Shown: positions 1 through 6,305 of the stretch, in pieces
How the letters are laid out: every line of letters begins with the position of its first letter
How positions within the stretch are numbered: the stretch's first letter is position 1
DNA from: Sphingobacteriales bacterium
GTDB lineage: Bacteria; Bacteroidota; Bacteroidia; Chitinophagales; Chitinophagaceae
Direction: 5' to 3'
NCBI GenBank assembly: GCA_024640385.1
Contig: JAHEFC010000163.1
Coordinates: forward strand, 1-8,455
Length of the DNA stretch: 8,455 nucleotides
The notes under the pieces: model-generated
What the model saw: only the letters and a program-made list of their open reading frames with translations
Database searches by the model: none
What the model was told of the DNA's origin: nothing
Made by a program: the position numbers and the translations under genes

Positions 1-125
1 TGTTCTGGATTGAAAGCCTGCAGGGAAAACCTGAGAAGATCTCAGTAACATCATACCCTATTATTGGCAGAACAGGAAGTTTTCTGGGCGCGGTAGCCAT
101 TTTCTGGGAATCAAAAGACGTATGA
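1..125 (+). CDS. C-terminal fragment of a probable PAS-domain protein
   Basis: An open frame enters from the left edge (codons in phase with position 3) and stops at the TGA at 123-125, giving about 40 residues. The tail contains VTSYPIIGR, then a Gly, then GAVAIFWES. This matches the last two beta strands of a PAS fold, where a polar strand with a small 'yPi..' motif is followed by 'G..lGavaif'. The protein ends directly after that strand, so the PAS domain is probably its C-terminal domain. The stop overlaps the ATG of the next gene (ATGA), which implies translational coupling with the metallohydrolase. What lies N-terminal (kinase, cyclase, more PAS/GAF) is outside the window. The PAS call rests on a short stretch and is moderately sure; that this is a real coding tail is more certain because of the ATGA junction. 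Confidence 0.6.
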   Translation, partial: FWIESLQGKPEKISVTSYPIIGRTGSFLGAVAIFWESKDV

Positions 126-955
126 AAATCTCATTAAAAGGAGTACGAGGATCACACCCCACAACAGGCACCGAAACATCCTATTTCGGGGGCAACACCC
201 CCTGCGTAACAGTAGTTAAAGACGAATGGCTACTGGTATTGGATGGCGGATCCGGCTTACAAAAAGTTTCTTTGTCAAATCCGGCCACCAAGCGGGTTGA
301 CATATTACTCACTCACCTTCATTTTGATCATATACAAGGCCTGGGTTTCTTCAGCCCTTTGTTTGACCCTTCGATGGACGTTCATATCTGGGCGCCTGCG
401 AGCGCTAACGGCAGCCTTCATTCCCGGCTCAGTCGTTATCTGTCCCCGCCCCTGTTCCCGGTGCTTATCCGCGAACTTCCCTGCAAACTGACTCTACATG
501 ATGTTGCAAACAGCAGTTTCGAAATAGGTCCATTTTCCATAGAGTCCCGATATGTGATTCATCCCGGACCTACTATTGGATATCGTATAAAGGAAAACAA
601 TGCAGTACTTGCCTATGTACCTGATCATGAACCAGCCCTTGGACCGGCAGGAATCCTGAATGAGAAAAAATGGATATCAGGTTTTGATGTTATAACGGAG
701 GCTGACCTCCTTCTGCACGACGGCCAATACACTACAGAGGAATATAAAAAGAGAATCGGCTGGGGGCATTCAAGTATGGCAGACACCCTCAAACTCGCCG
801 CTCTTTGCGAGGTGAAGTATCTTTTACTCTTTCATCACGATCCTTCGCACAATGACGCACGCCTTCATGAACTCTATGCCGAATTGCGAAACACTAAAGA
901 AAAACTGCTCCCTTTTGATCTTGCAAGAGAAGGCATGGACTTTGAATTGGGATAA
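122..955 (+). CDS. Metallo-beta-lactamase-fold metal-dependent hydrolase
   Basis: A 277-residue protein of the RNase Z/PhnP-like branch of the MBL superfamily (COG1235 type). The N-terminus has the usual VRGSHP and YFGGNTPC (residues 8-13, 21-28) and DGGSG (41-45). The metal site looks complete: H65-L-H67-F-D69-H70, H147, D168 (PDHEP), the LLLHDGQY strand with D200, the WGHSS motif with H216, and a late FHHDP (237-241). It is probably a cytoplasmic phosphoesterase with two metal ions; there is no signal peptide. The substrate cannot be read from sequence. Relatives act on cyclic phosphates, phosphodiesters or tRNA 3' ends, and a cyclic-nucleotide phosphodiesterase role is possible given the cyclase at 2640, but this is inference. 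The ATG overlaps the stop of the PAS protein, so the two are probably cotranslated. A short + frame inside it (243-491) is a shadow. Confidence 0.88.
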   Translation: MKISLKGVRGSHPTTGTETSYFGGNTPCVTVVKDEWLLVLDGGSGLQKVSLSNPATKRVDILLTHLHFDHIQGLGFFSPLFDPSMDVHIWAPASANGSLHSRLSRYLSPPLFPVLIRELPCKLTLHDVANSSFEIGPFSIESRYVIHPGPTIGYRIKENNAVLAYVPDHEPALGPAGILNEKKWISGFDVITEADLLLHDGQYTTEEYKKRIGWGHSSMADTLKLAALCEVKYLLLFHHDPSHNDARLHELYAELRNTKEKLLPFDLAREGMDFELG

Positions 956-991
956 ACAGATCCACTTTACCATTTTCCAAATCAAATTATA

Positions 992-1450
992 ATGAAATAC
1001 AGTTTTATTATTTTAGTAGCGCTCCACTTGCTTCTACCTGCCAGTTTATCGGCCCAGGGCAAAATAGAACGCGATAAACAAACACGTGACATTTACAGTT
1101 TGATTGACAACTATTCTCTGGCGCGGGAAAAAAAAGATACTGTATTACTTAAAGATATTTTGACCGGCGATATCGATCAGTTGGTGTCTACGGGGGAATG
1201 GAGAAATGGCATAGGCGAATCAGTACAGGGTATGCTTCGAAGCTCTGCAAGCAGCCCTGGCACCAGAACACTCACTGTAGAAAAGGTTCGCTTTCTCGAT
1301 TCAAAAAATGCAATTGCAGATGCTCGCTACGAAATAAGAAATGCTGACGGATCCACCCGAAAGATGTGGAGTACTTTTATCGTGGTAGAACAAAATGGGC
1401 GATGGAAAATTGCGGCAATCAGGAACATGTTACCCTCCGCGCAACCATGA
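992..1450 (+). CDS. Secreted SnoaL-like/NTF2-fold protein
   Basis: A 152-residue protein with a classical signal peptide: MK, a hydrophobic stretch (residues 5-17), then SLSA with likely cleavage after A21 before QG. The mature part (about 30-148) has the NTF2-like/DUF4440 pattern: a helix with 'IYSLIDNYSLAREKKD', an 'LLKDILTGDIDQLVSTGEW' segment, and C-terminal strands ending 'WSTFIVVEQNGRWKIAAIRN', which is the typical closing motif of the family. Proteins of this fold bind or convert small molecules in a conical pocket; many family members in Bacteroidota have no known function. It is presumably periplasmic. The leader upstream of the ATG is A/T-rich without a clear ribosome binding site, as is usual in Bacteroidota. 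It lies 36 bases after the MBL gene and 41 bases before the VOC gene. Fold assignment is fairly sure; function is unknown. Confidence 0.72.
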   Translation: MKYSFIILVALHLLLPASLSAQGKIERDKQTRDIYSLIDNYSLAREKKDTVLLKDILTGDIDQLVSTGEWRNGIGESVQGMLRSSASSPGTRTLTVEKVRFLDSKNAIADARYEIRNADGSTRKMWSTFIVVEQNGRWKIAAIRNMLPSAQP

Positions 1451-1491
1451 TCTGAAATCCGAAAATCCTAACATACTAAATCAGCAAGCTT

Positions 1492-1842
1492 ATGAAGATA
1501 TTTTCACTTGAACCATTTGTACCGTCAGGAAGCAAGTTTACTGAGTCAATACAATTCTTTCAGGATTTAGGATTCAACTTGAATTGGAATGCAGGAGACT
1601 ACGTAGGATTCGAAAAAGATGGTTGCAGGTTCATATTACAGAAATATGATAATATGGAATTTGCACAGAATTATATGATAAGTGTTAAGATCGATAATGC
1701 GGAAAAATTCTGGCAGGAAGTTACACAAAAGGATCTAACGGGTAAATATGGGATAAAGTTAAGCAAGCCAACACCGATGCCCTATGGTGTAGAAGTAAAC
1801 ATCATTGATATAGCGGGTGTATGCTGGCATTTTGTGCAGTAA
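1492..1842 (+). CDS. Small VOC-superfamily (glyoxalase/bleomycin-resistance-like) protein
   Basis: A 116-residue single-domain protein with two beta-alpha-beta-beta-beta modules. The first runs from FSLEPFVPSG through FFQDLGFNLNW to GCRFILQ. The second runs from MISVKID through PYGVEVNIIDIAG to CWHFVQ. The 'F..dLGF..nW' segment after the first helix and the final 'G..WhF.q' are the usual signposts. The metal-ligand positions do not look like those of glyoxalase I: the first strand carries Pro/Phe where a His is usual, and the last strand has His (WHF) in place of Glu. A metal-free, ligand-binding bleomycin-resistance-type protein is therefore more likely than a metalloenzyme. The length is normal for a stand-alone VOC protein. 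The gene is visibly more AT-rich than those at the window ends. The VOC call is fairly sure; the ligand is unknown. Confidence 0.75.
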   Translation: MKIFSLEPFVPSGSKFTESIQFFQDLGFNLNWNAGDYVGFEKDGCRFILQKYDNMEFAQNYMISVKIDNAEKFWQEVTQKDLTGKYGIKLSKPTPMPYGVEVNIIDIAGVCWHFVQ

Positions 1843-1845
1843 CCC

Positions 1846-1889
1846 TGCAACTCAGTACCCCCCATAAGATTGGATAGGGTTGAGTTGTG
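1846..1889 (+). promoter_or_regulatory. Imperfect hairpin between the two VOC genes
   Basis: The arms CAACTCA-GT-ACCC (1848-1860) and GGGT-TGAGTTG (1877-1887) can pair over 11 base pairs with a 2-base bulge, extendable by two G-U pairs, around a 16-base loop. It starts four bases after the stop of the upstream VOC gene. No run of T follows directly (TGAGAGATTTTGG), so it is not a standard intrinsic terminator. It could be a weak terminator, an mRNA-stabilising 3' end or part of the leader of the next gene. The base pairing is directly visible; the role is guesswork. Confidence 0.4.
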
Positions 1890-1958
1890 AGAGATTTTGG
1901 AGACTATGAGGCCTAAAACTTTTTATATACTTTCGACCGGCCAAAGCTTGCATTGACC

Positions 1959-2627
1959 ATGTATATTTTAGAAGCAGCAATACAAACAGACGAACTTTCT
2001 GAAATAGAAATATTCTATTCAAATGTTTTGGGCTTTACAATAAAAAGCAAAGACCCGAAATCGATCTCCTTTCTCGCAGGGCAATCCATACTTACCTTTA
2101 TAAAATCAGAAAGAGCAGCTCCTAAATATCATTTTGCATTCAACATCCCCTGCAACAAACTTCATGAAGCCATGGACTGGATCTCAAAAAAGACAGCACT
2201 CATCAGAATAACAGAAAATGAGTTCATTGCCGATTTCGATAACTGGAATGCAAAATCAATTTATTTCTACGATAACAAAGGAAACATATTAGAATTCATC
2301 GTGAGATTTGACCTGAATAACCTCTCTGATAAACCGTGTGACAGTGATTCGATCCTGTCCCTGAATGAAATTGGCATAGTCACTGATCAGCCTTTGGCAT
2401 TTGCAGGATCCCTGATCCATAACTATGGATTGGAGTATTTTTGGCGAGGACCAAAAAGGGAAGACTTTGTAGCAGTTGGCGACGACCATGGTCTTTTTGT
2501 AATTGCAATACCAGGCAGGAATTGGTACCCTACTGAATCCCCCTCTGAAAAGCAGGAACTGAAAATCACATTCATGACAAATGGTGTTACAAACCAGATC
2601 ACTGTAAATGGCCCGGGCAACATGTAG
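1959..2627 (+). CDS. VOC-superfamily protein with an extra C-terminal half-domain
   Basis: A 222-residue protein if it starts at the ATG at 1959 (MYILEAAIQTDE). A TTG two codons upstream (1953) keeps the frame open but adds nothing conserved, so the ATG is preferred. Residues about 1-118 form a full VOC domain: module 1 is LEAAIQTDEL...FYSNVLGFTI...SILTFIK, and module 2 is HFAFNIPCNKLHEAMDWI...SIYFYDNKGNILEFI. The His of HFAF and the Glu of LEFI fit two metal-ligand positions, but the matching pair in module 1 is absent. Residues about 127-190 repeat the start of a VOC module (EIGIVTDQPLAFAG, then GLEYFWRGP, DFVAVGDDHGLFVIA), ending with a PGRNWYPT motif and a short tail. Ring-cleaving dioxygenases and glyoxalases share the fold; the activity here cannot be assigned. 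It precedes the adenylate cyclase by only 12 bases and follows a 116-base gap, so it may head a new transcript. Confidence 0.75.
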   Translation: MYILEAAIQTDELSEIEIFYSNVLGFTIKSKDPKSISFLAGQSILTFIKSERAAPKYHFAFNIPCNKLHEAMDWISKKTALIRITENEFIADFDNWNAKSIYFYDNKGNILEFIVRFDLNNLSDKPCDSDSILSLNEIGIVTDQPLAFAGSLIHNYGLEYFWRGPKREDFVAVGDDHGLFVIAIPGRNWYPTESPSEKQELKITFMTNGVTNQITVNGPGNM

Positions 2628-2639
2628 AACCAGGAAAAT

Positions 2640-3857
2640 ATGAACTTGCAAAACCTTTTTAGCGAGGTCTCGGCCATTGGAGCCACAAAAGGTGACAACG
2701 AGGAGCTTAAATTACAGAAGTCCCTCCTGGTCATCTGTTCAATACCTTTCATCATAGCAGGAGTGATCTGGGGGATCATGTACATGATGTTTGGCGAAAC
2801 GCATTCCGCAATAATACCCCTCGCTTATGCTTTGTTTTCACTTTTAAGCATCATTTATTTCGGGTACAGCCGGAGGTTTAAAACATTCCGGTTCAGCCAG
2901 CTCCTCCTCATCTTATTATTACCCTTCATTCTGATGTTGTCATTGGGCGGATTCATAACTGGCAGCGGGGTCATACTATGGAGCCTGCTATCCCCCCTGG
3001 GAGCCATGCTTTTTTATAAGCCGTCAAGTGCATACAAATGGCTGATAGCCTTTGCCGTGCTGGTATTTATCAGTTTTATAGCCCACCCCTGGCTTAGGGC
3101 AAAAAACAACCTGACCGATGAACAGATCCGTATTTTTTTCTTTATCAACATCAGCGCGGTTGGCGCCCTGATCTTCATGATGGTGTATTATTTTGTCAGG
3201 AAGAAGAACTTCTTCCAGGCCCGGTCAGAAACATTGCTGCTTAATATTCTTCCTAAACAGATCGCCGAAGAATTGAAAGCCAATGGCAGGGCAGAAGCAA
3301 AGCATTTCGATGAAGTCACGGTCATGTTCACTGATTTTAAAAACTTCACACAGATCGCGGAAAAACTAAGCCCCACAGAACTCGTTACTGAACTGGATAT
3401 GATCTTTGCTGCTTTTGACAACATCATCAATGAACATAACCTGGAAAAAATAAAAACCATCGGGGATTCCTACATGTGTGCAGGAGGTTTACCGGTTCCA
3501 GGTTCAACACATGCCATTGATACGGTGAGTGCGGCAATAAAAATCCGGGAATTTATCAGTCAACATATCAGGAAACGGACGGATGAAGGTAAAGATCCGT
3601 TTGAAATCAGGATCGGCATACACACTGGCCCAGTTGTGGCAGGCATTGTTGGCAAGATCAAATTCGCCTATGATATCTGGGGTGATACGGTAAATCTGGC
3701 TTCAAGAATGGAATCGTCTGGCGAACCCGGAAGGATCAATATAAGCGGCAGCACTTATGAATTGGTAAAAGCCCGGTTTCATTGCACACACCGCGGAAAG
3801 ATCAAGGCAAAGAATAAAGGTGAAGTAGATATGTATTTCGTAGAGGGCCTTTTATAA
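2640..3857 (+). CDS. Membrane-bound class III adenylate cyclase
   Basis: A 405-residue protein that makes cAMP from ATP at the inner membrane. The N-terminal half has about six hydrophobic segments (roughly residues 29-50, 57-75, 87-105, 109-126, 134-150, 165-186). A linker with LLLNILPKQIAEELK (199-213) follows, typical just before bacterial class III catalytic domains. The catalytic domain (about 222-405) keeps every key residue: metal-binding D232 (FTDFKNF) and D276 (IGDSYM), adenine-selecting K272 (KIKTIGD) and D345 (YDIWGD), and transition-state N352 and R356 (NLASRME). The Lys/Asp pair argues for ATP rather than GTP. It should work as a homodimer with two active sites. An AGGA at 2632-2635 lies close to the ATG. 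The gene is only 12 bases behind the VOC gene, suggesting coexpression. No known sensor domain name fits the membrane part, so the input signal is unknown. Confidence 0.93.
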   Translation: MNLQNLFSEVSAIGATKGDNEELKLQKSLLVICSIPFIIAGVIWGIMYMMFGETHSAIIPLAYALFSLLSIIYFGYSRRFKTFRFSQLLLILLLPFILMLSLGGFITGSGVILWSLLSPLGAMLFYKPSSAYKWLIAFAVLVFISFIAHPWLRAKNNLTDEQIRIFFFINISAVGALIFMMVYYFVRKKNFFQARSETLLLNILPKQIAEELKANGRAEAKHFDEVTVMFTDFKNFTQIAEKLSPTELVTELDMIFAAFDNIINEHNLEKIKTIGDSYMCAGGLPVPGSTHAIDTVSAAIKIREFISQHIRKRTDEGKDPFEIRIGIHTGPVVAGIVGKIKFAYDIWGDTVNLASRMESSGEPGRINISGSTYELVKARFHCTHRGKIKAKNKGEVDMYFVEGLL

Positions 3858-3901
3858 ATTGCAACATATAAATATCGAATTGATCCTAAACTAAATACAT
3901 T

Positions 3902-5863
3902 ATGAAACGCTTGCTTAGATTTCTGCTTTATCTGGTTGGTTTCATATTAGTATTCGCAATAGGCGGCCTTAGCTGGCTCTACATTTCAAGTATTATCCGA
4001 TCTAATAAAAATATGGCCCTGCTTGGATCAGAAGCACCTGTGTTGAAAATTGATAATCAAACTTACCGCGACCTAAATAAAAATGGCAAACTCGATGTTT
4101 ATGAAGATCCAAGACAATCCACTGAAGATCGTGTAGATGATCTGCTAAGGCAGATGAATCTTGAGGAAAAAGCAGGCATCATGTTCTTCACCTGGACTTT
4201 TATGGGCGATAATGGCGAACTGGGTGAAAAAGCAAGTGCATTCAATCCCATGTCACTGAATTTCGAGTCAAATTCAACTCTCGTAGTGAAAAAGCACATG
4301 AATTATCTCAACATGATGCAAGGAGATAAAGCCGCAGATATGCTGACCTGGAATAACAACGTTCAAAAATTAGCTGAAAGAACCCGTTTAGGTATTCCTG
4401 TAACTATTGGCACCGATCCCCGCCATGGGTTATCAAATGCCCCATTTGGCTCCAGTATTTACACATCCTATTTTTCAAAGTGGTGTTCATATCCCGGTTT
4501 TGCTGCAATTGATGACACTCTGCTCATGCGTGAATTTGGAGACATTGCCAGGCAGGAATACACGGCTGTCGGTTTTCGATTAGCTGTGTCCCCTATGGCC
4601 GATCTCGCAACCGAACCCAGATGGTGGAGAGTCAATGGCACATTTGGCGAAGATGCTGAATTGGCTTCCCGCATGACCAAAGCGTATATCCTGGGATTTC
4701 AGGGCGACAGTTTAAACCATCGGAGTGTGGCTTGCATAGCTAAACATTTTTCCGGTGGGGGACCGCAGGAGGATGGAATAGATTCTCATTTTCCTCCGGG
4801 CAGACAAGCCTATCCCGGAAATAATTTCAACTATCATCTGATTCCTTTTGAGAAAGGCGTGTTCCCTGCCAATGCTTCCGAGATAATGCCTTATTACGGT
4901 ATCCCCGTGGGACAAACCAGTGAGGACGTAGGTTTTGGCTTAAACAAGGATATCATCACAGGATTGCTGAGAAACAAATACCACTACGAAGGAATAGTAT
5001 GTACTGATTTTGGACTGGTCTCCGATGTAGGCATCTTCGGAATCACCCTAAAACCTGCTGCTGCCCACGGCGCTGAAAAGCTCACAGAAATTGAAAAAGT
5101 CAAGAAGATCATAGATGCAGGTTGCGACCTGTTTGGCGGAGAATCGAAACCCGAACTGGTTATTGAACTGGTAAAGTCAGGACAAATCAATGAAGCAAGA
5201 ATAGATTCCTCAGTTAGAAGGATACTCAGGGAGAAGTTCAAACTTGGACTTTTTGACAACCCCTACATCAGTGAAAAAAACCTATCTATTCCCGGCAATG
5301 AGAAGTTCATGGAAAAAGGCAGGGAATCACAACGCAGATCCCTGGTACTTTTAAAGAATGAGAACAATATTCTACCATTAAAAGCAGGCACAAAGATCTA
5401 CCTGCAGGGTTTTGAAAAAACAGAATCAGATACATATAAAGGTTTAATAACCAGTATCAAAGAGGCAGATGTAATTATTTTAAAATTACAAACACCTTAT
5501 GATTCTAAAACGGCAAGATATCTAGTAGAAAAACTCTTTCACCAGGGCAACCTTGAATTTCCGGAAAAAGAGAAAAACGAAATATTGGATCTGATCAGAT
5601 CAAAGCCAACCATAACTGTGATGAGCCTGGAACGTCCAGCCGTATTTCCAGAGATCAATGCCCAAAGCAAGGCAGTAATCGCCGATTTTAGCAGCCAGGA
5701 TGAAATCATCCTCGATCTGATCTTTGGTCAATTCAAACCAACGGGCAAATTACCATTTGAATTACCATCTTCGATGCAAGCCGTGTTGAATCAAAAAGAA
5801 GATTTACCCTATGACTCAAAAGATCCTCTTTATAAATTTGGATTTGGCATGACTTACAAATAA
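3902..5863 (+). CDS. Family 3 glycoside hydrolase, probable membrane-anchored beta-glucosidase
   Basis: A 653-residue protein. Residues 1-32 are basic then strongly hydrophobic with no clear cleavage site, so it is probably anchored in the inner membrane facing the periplasm. Just after comes an EF-hand-like loop, D57-x-N59-x-N61-G-x-L-D65-x-x-E68, a likely calcium site. The GH3 N-terminal barrel (about 75-445) shows GTDPRHG (170-176), SPMADLA with D234, PRWWRVNGTFGED (239-251), the KHF motif (281-283) followed by GGGP, and CTDFG with D369 as the expected nucleophile. The C-terminal domain (about 470-650) begins with ESQRRSLVLLKNENNILPL, contains LFHQGNLEFP (545-554) and ends with KLPFELP...YKFGFGMTYK. 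There is no fibronectin III tail. The acid/base Glu is not obvious by eye. It likely removes terminal sugars from beta-glucosides, but the exact specificity is unknown. It follows the cyclase by 44 bases. Confidence 0.9.
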   Translation: MKRLLRFLLYLVGFILVFAIGGLSWLYISSIIRSNKNMALLGSEAPVLKIDNQTYRDLNKNGKLDVYEDPRQSTEDRVDDLLRQMNLEEKAGIMFFTWTFMGDNGELGEKASAFNPMSLNFESNSTLVVKKHMNYLNMMQGDKAADMLTWNNNVQKLAERTRLGIPVTIGTDPRHGLSNAPFGSSIYTSYFSKWCSYPGFAAIDDTLLMREFGDIARQEYTAVGFRLAVSPMADLATEPRWWRVNGTFGEDAELASRMTKAYILGFQGDSLNHRSVACIAKHFSGGGPQEDGIDSHFPPGRQAYPGNNFNYHLIPFEKGVFPANASEIMPYYGIPVGQTSEDVGFGLNKDIITGLLRNKYHYEGIVCTDFGLVSDVGIFGITLKPAAAHGAEKLTEIEKVKKIIDAGCDLFGGESKPELVIELVKSGQINEARIDSSVRRILREKFKLGLFDNPYISEKNLSIPGNEKFMEKGRESQRRSLVLLKNENNILPLKAGTKIYLQGFEKTESDTYKGLITSIKEADVIILKLQTPYDSKTARYLVEKLFHQGNLEFPEKEKNEILDLIRSKPTITVMSLERPAVFPEINAQSKAVIADFSSQDEIILDLIFGQFKPTGKLPFELPSSMQAVLNQKEDLPYDSKDPLYKFGFGMTYK

Positions 5864-5881
5864 TTTCGTTACTCTTTCATC

Positions 5882-5907
5882 ATCTGCATGCGTCAACAAC
5901 TGCAGAT
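5882..5907 (+). repeat. Short inverted repeat upstream of the DUF1304 gene
   Basis: ATCTGCA (5882-5888) and TGCAGAT (5901-5907) form a perfect 7-base inverted repeat with a 12-base spacer, 19 bases after the GH3 stop and just before the DUF1304 start at 5930. It also covers an in-frame upstream ATG (5888) that was not chosen as the start. There is no T-run, so it is not a terminator. It could be a small leader hairpin or a protein-binding site, or chance. Confidence 0.25.
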
Positions 5908-5929
5908 TAAGACATTAAAAACTCCAACG

Positions 5930-6301
5930 ATGAATATCCTCGCACAGATCCTGATCGGCGTAGTAGCTGCCGAACACTTGTATATCCTCTGGATGGAAAT
6001 GTTTGCCTGGGAAACCCGGGGTAAAAAGGTTTTTAAAGGTGCATTGCATGAAGACCTGTTCAAACCCACCAGAACACTTGCTGCAAACCAGGGTCTGTAT
6101 AATGGATTTCTGGCCGCAGGCCTGATCTGGACATTTTTCATTGAAGATCATCACTGGAAACTGCACATTGCCATCTTTTTTCTGACCTGTGTCATAATTG
6201 CCGGTATATACGGAGCTATTACAGCCCATCGAAAGATCTTTTTTGTACAAGGACTTCCGGCACTGATTGCTCTGATCGTTCTGCATATTCCCTTATTCTG
6301 A
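5930..6301 (+). CDS. DUF1304 family four-helix membrane protein
   Basis: A 123-residue protein starting at the ATG at 5930. An earlier in-frame ATG (5888) would add a polar 14-residue leader not expected in the family, while MNILAQIL is the normal family start. Four hydrophobic helices are visible (about 2-22, 56-71, 78-98, 103-122). The family signposts are present: EHLYILWMEMFAW (15-27), KVFKG, NQGLYNGFLA (53-62), GIYGA (92-96) and VQGLPAL (106-112). The length is normal. DUF1304 proteins are small integral inner-membrane proteins without an established biochemical role. It lies 66 bases after the GH3 gene and only 4 bases before the DJ-1/PfpI gene, so those two are very likely cotranscribed and possibly coupled in translation. 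Long reverse-strand frames over this gene are shadows. Confidence 0.88.
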   Translation: MNILAQILIGVVAAEHLYILWMEMFAWETRGKKVFKGALHEDLFKPTRTLAANQGLYNGFLAAGLIWTFFIEDHHWKLHIAIFFLTCVIIAGIYGAITAHRKIFFVQGLPALIALIVLHIPLF

Positions 6302-6305
6302 ACGG

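Noticed and set aside
1886..1901. TGTGA resembling half of a CRP/cAMP receptor site upstream of the VOC-cyclase pair
   Set aside because: No matching TCACA follows at the required 6-base spacing, so it is only a common half-site.
1896..1935. Possible Bacteroidota promoter (TTTG at 1896-1899 with TACTTTCG at 1928-1935)
   Set aside because: The 28-base spacing is longer than usual and the -7 element has a mismatch, so it is too weak to list as a promoter.
1953..1958. TTG start two codons before the chosen start of the second VOC gene
   Set aside because: The ATG at 1959 begins right at the first VOC strand and is the more usual start codon.
2289..2785. Two overlapping reverse-strand open frames across the VOC-cyclase junction
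   Set aside because: Both lie over conserved + strand coding sequence and give no recognisable protein.
5888..5929. Upstream ATG for the DUF1304 gene adding 14 residues
   Set aside because: The extension is polar and unlike the family start; MNILAQIL at 5930 fits the family.
5915..6286. Long reverse-strand open frame (123 codons) opposite the DUF1304 gene
   Set aside because: The + strand gene matches a known family over its full length; the reverse product has no recognisable domain and is rich in Cys/Ser as expected from antisense reading.
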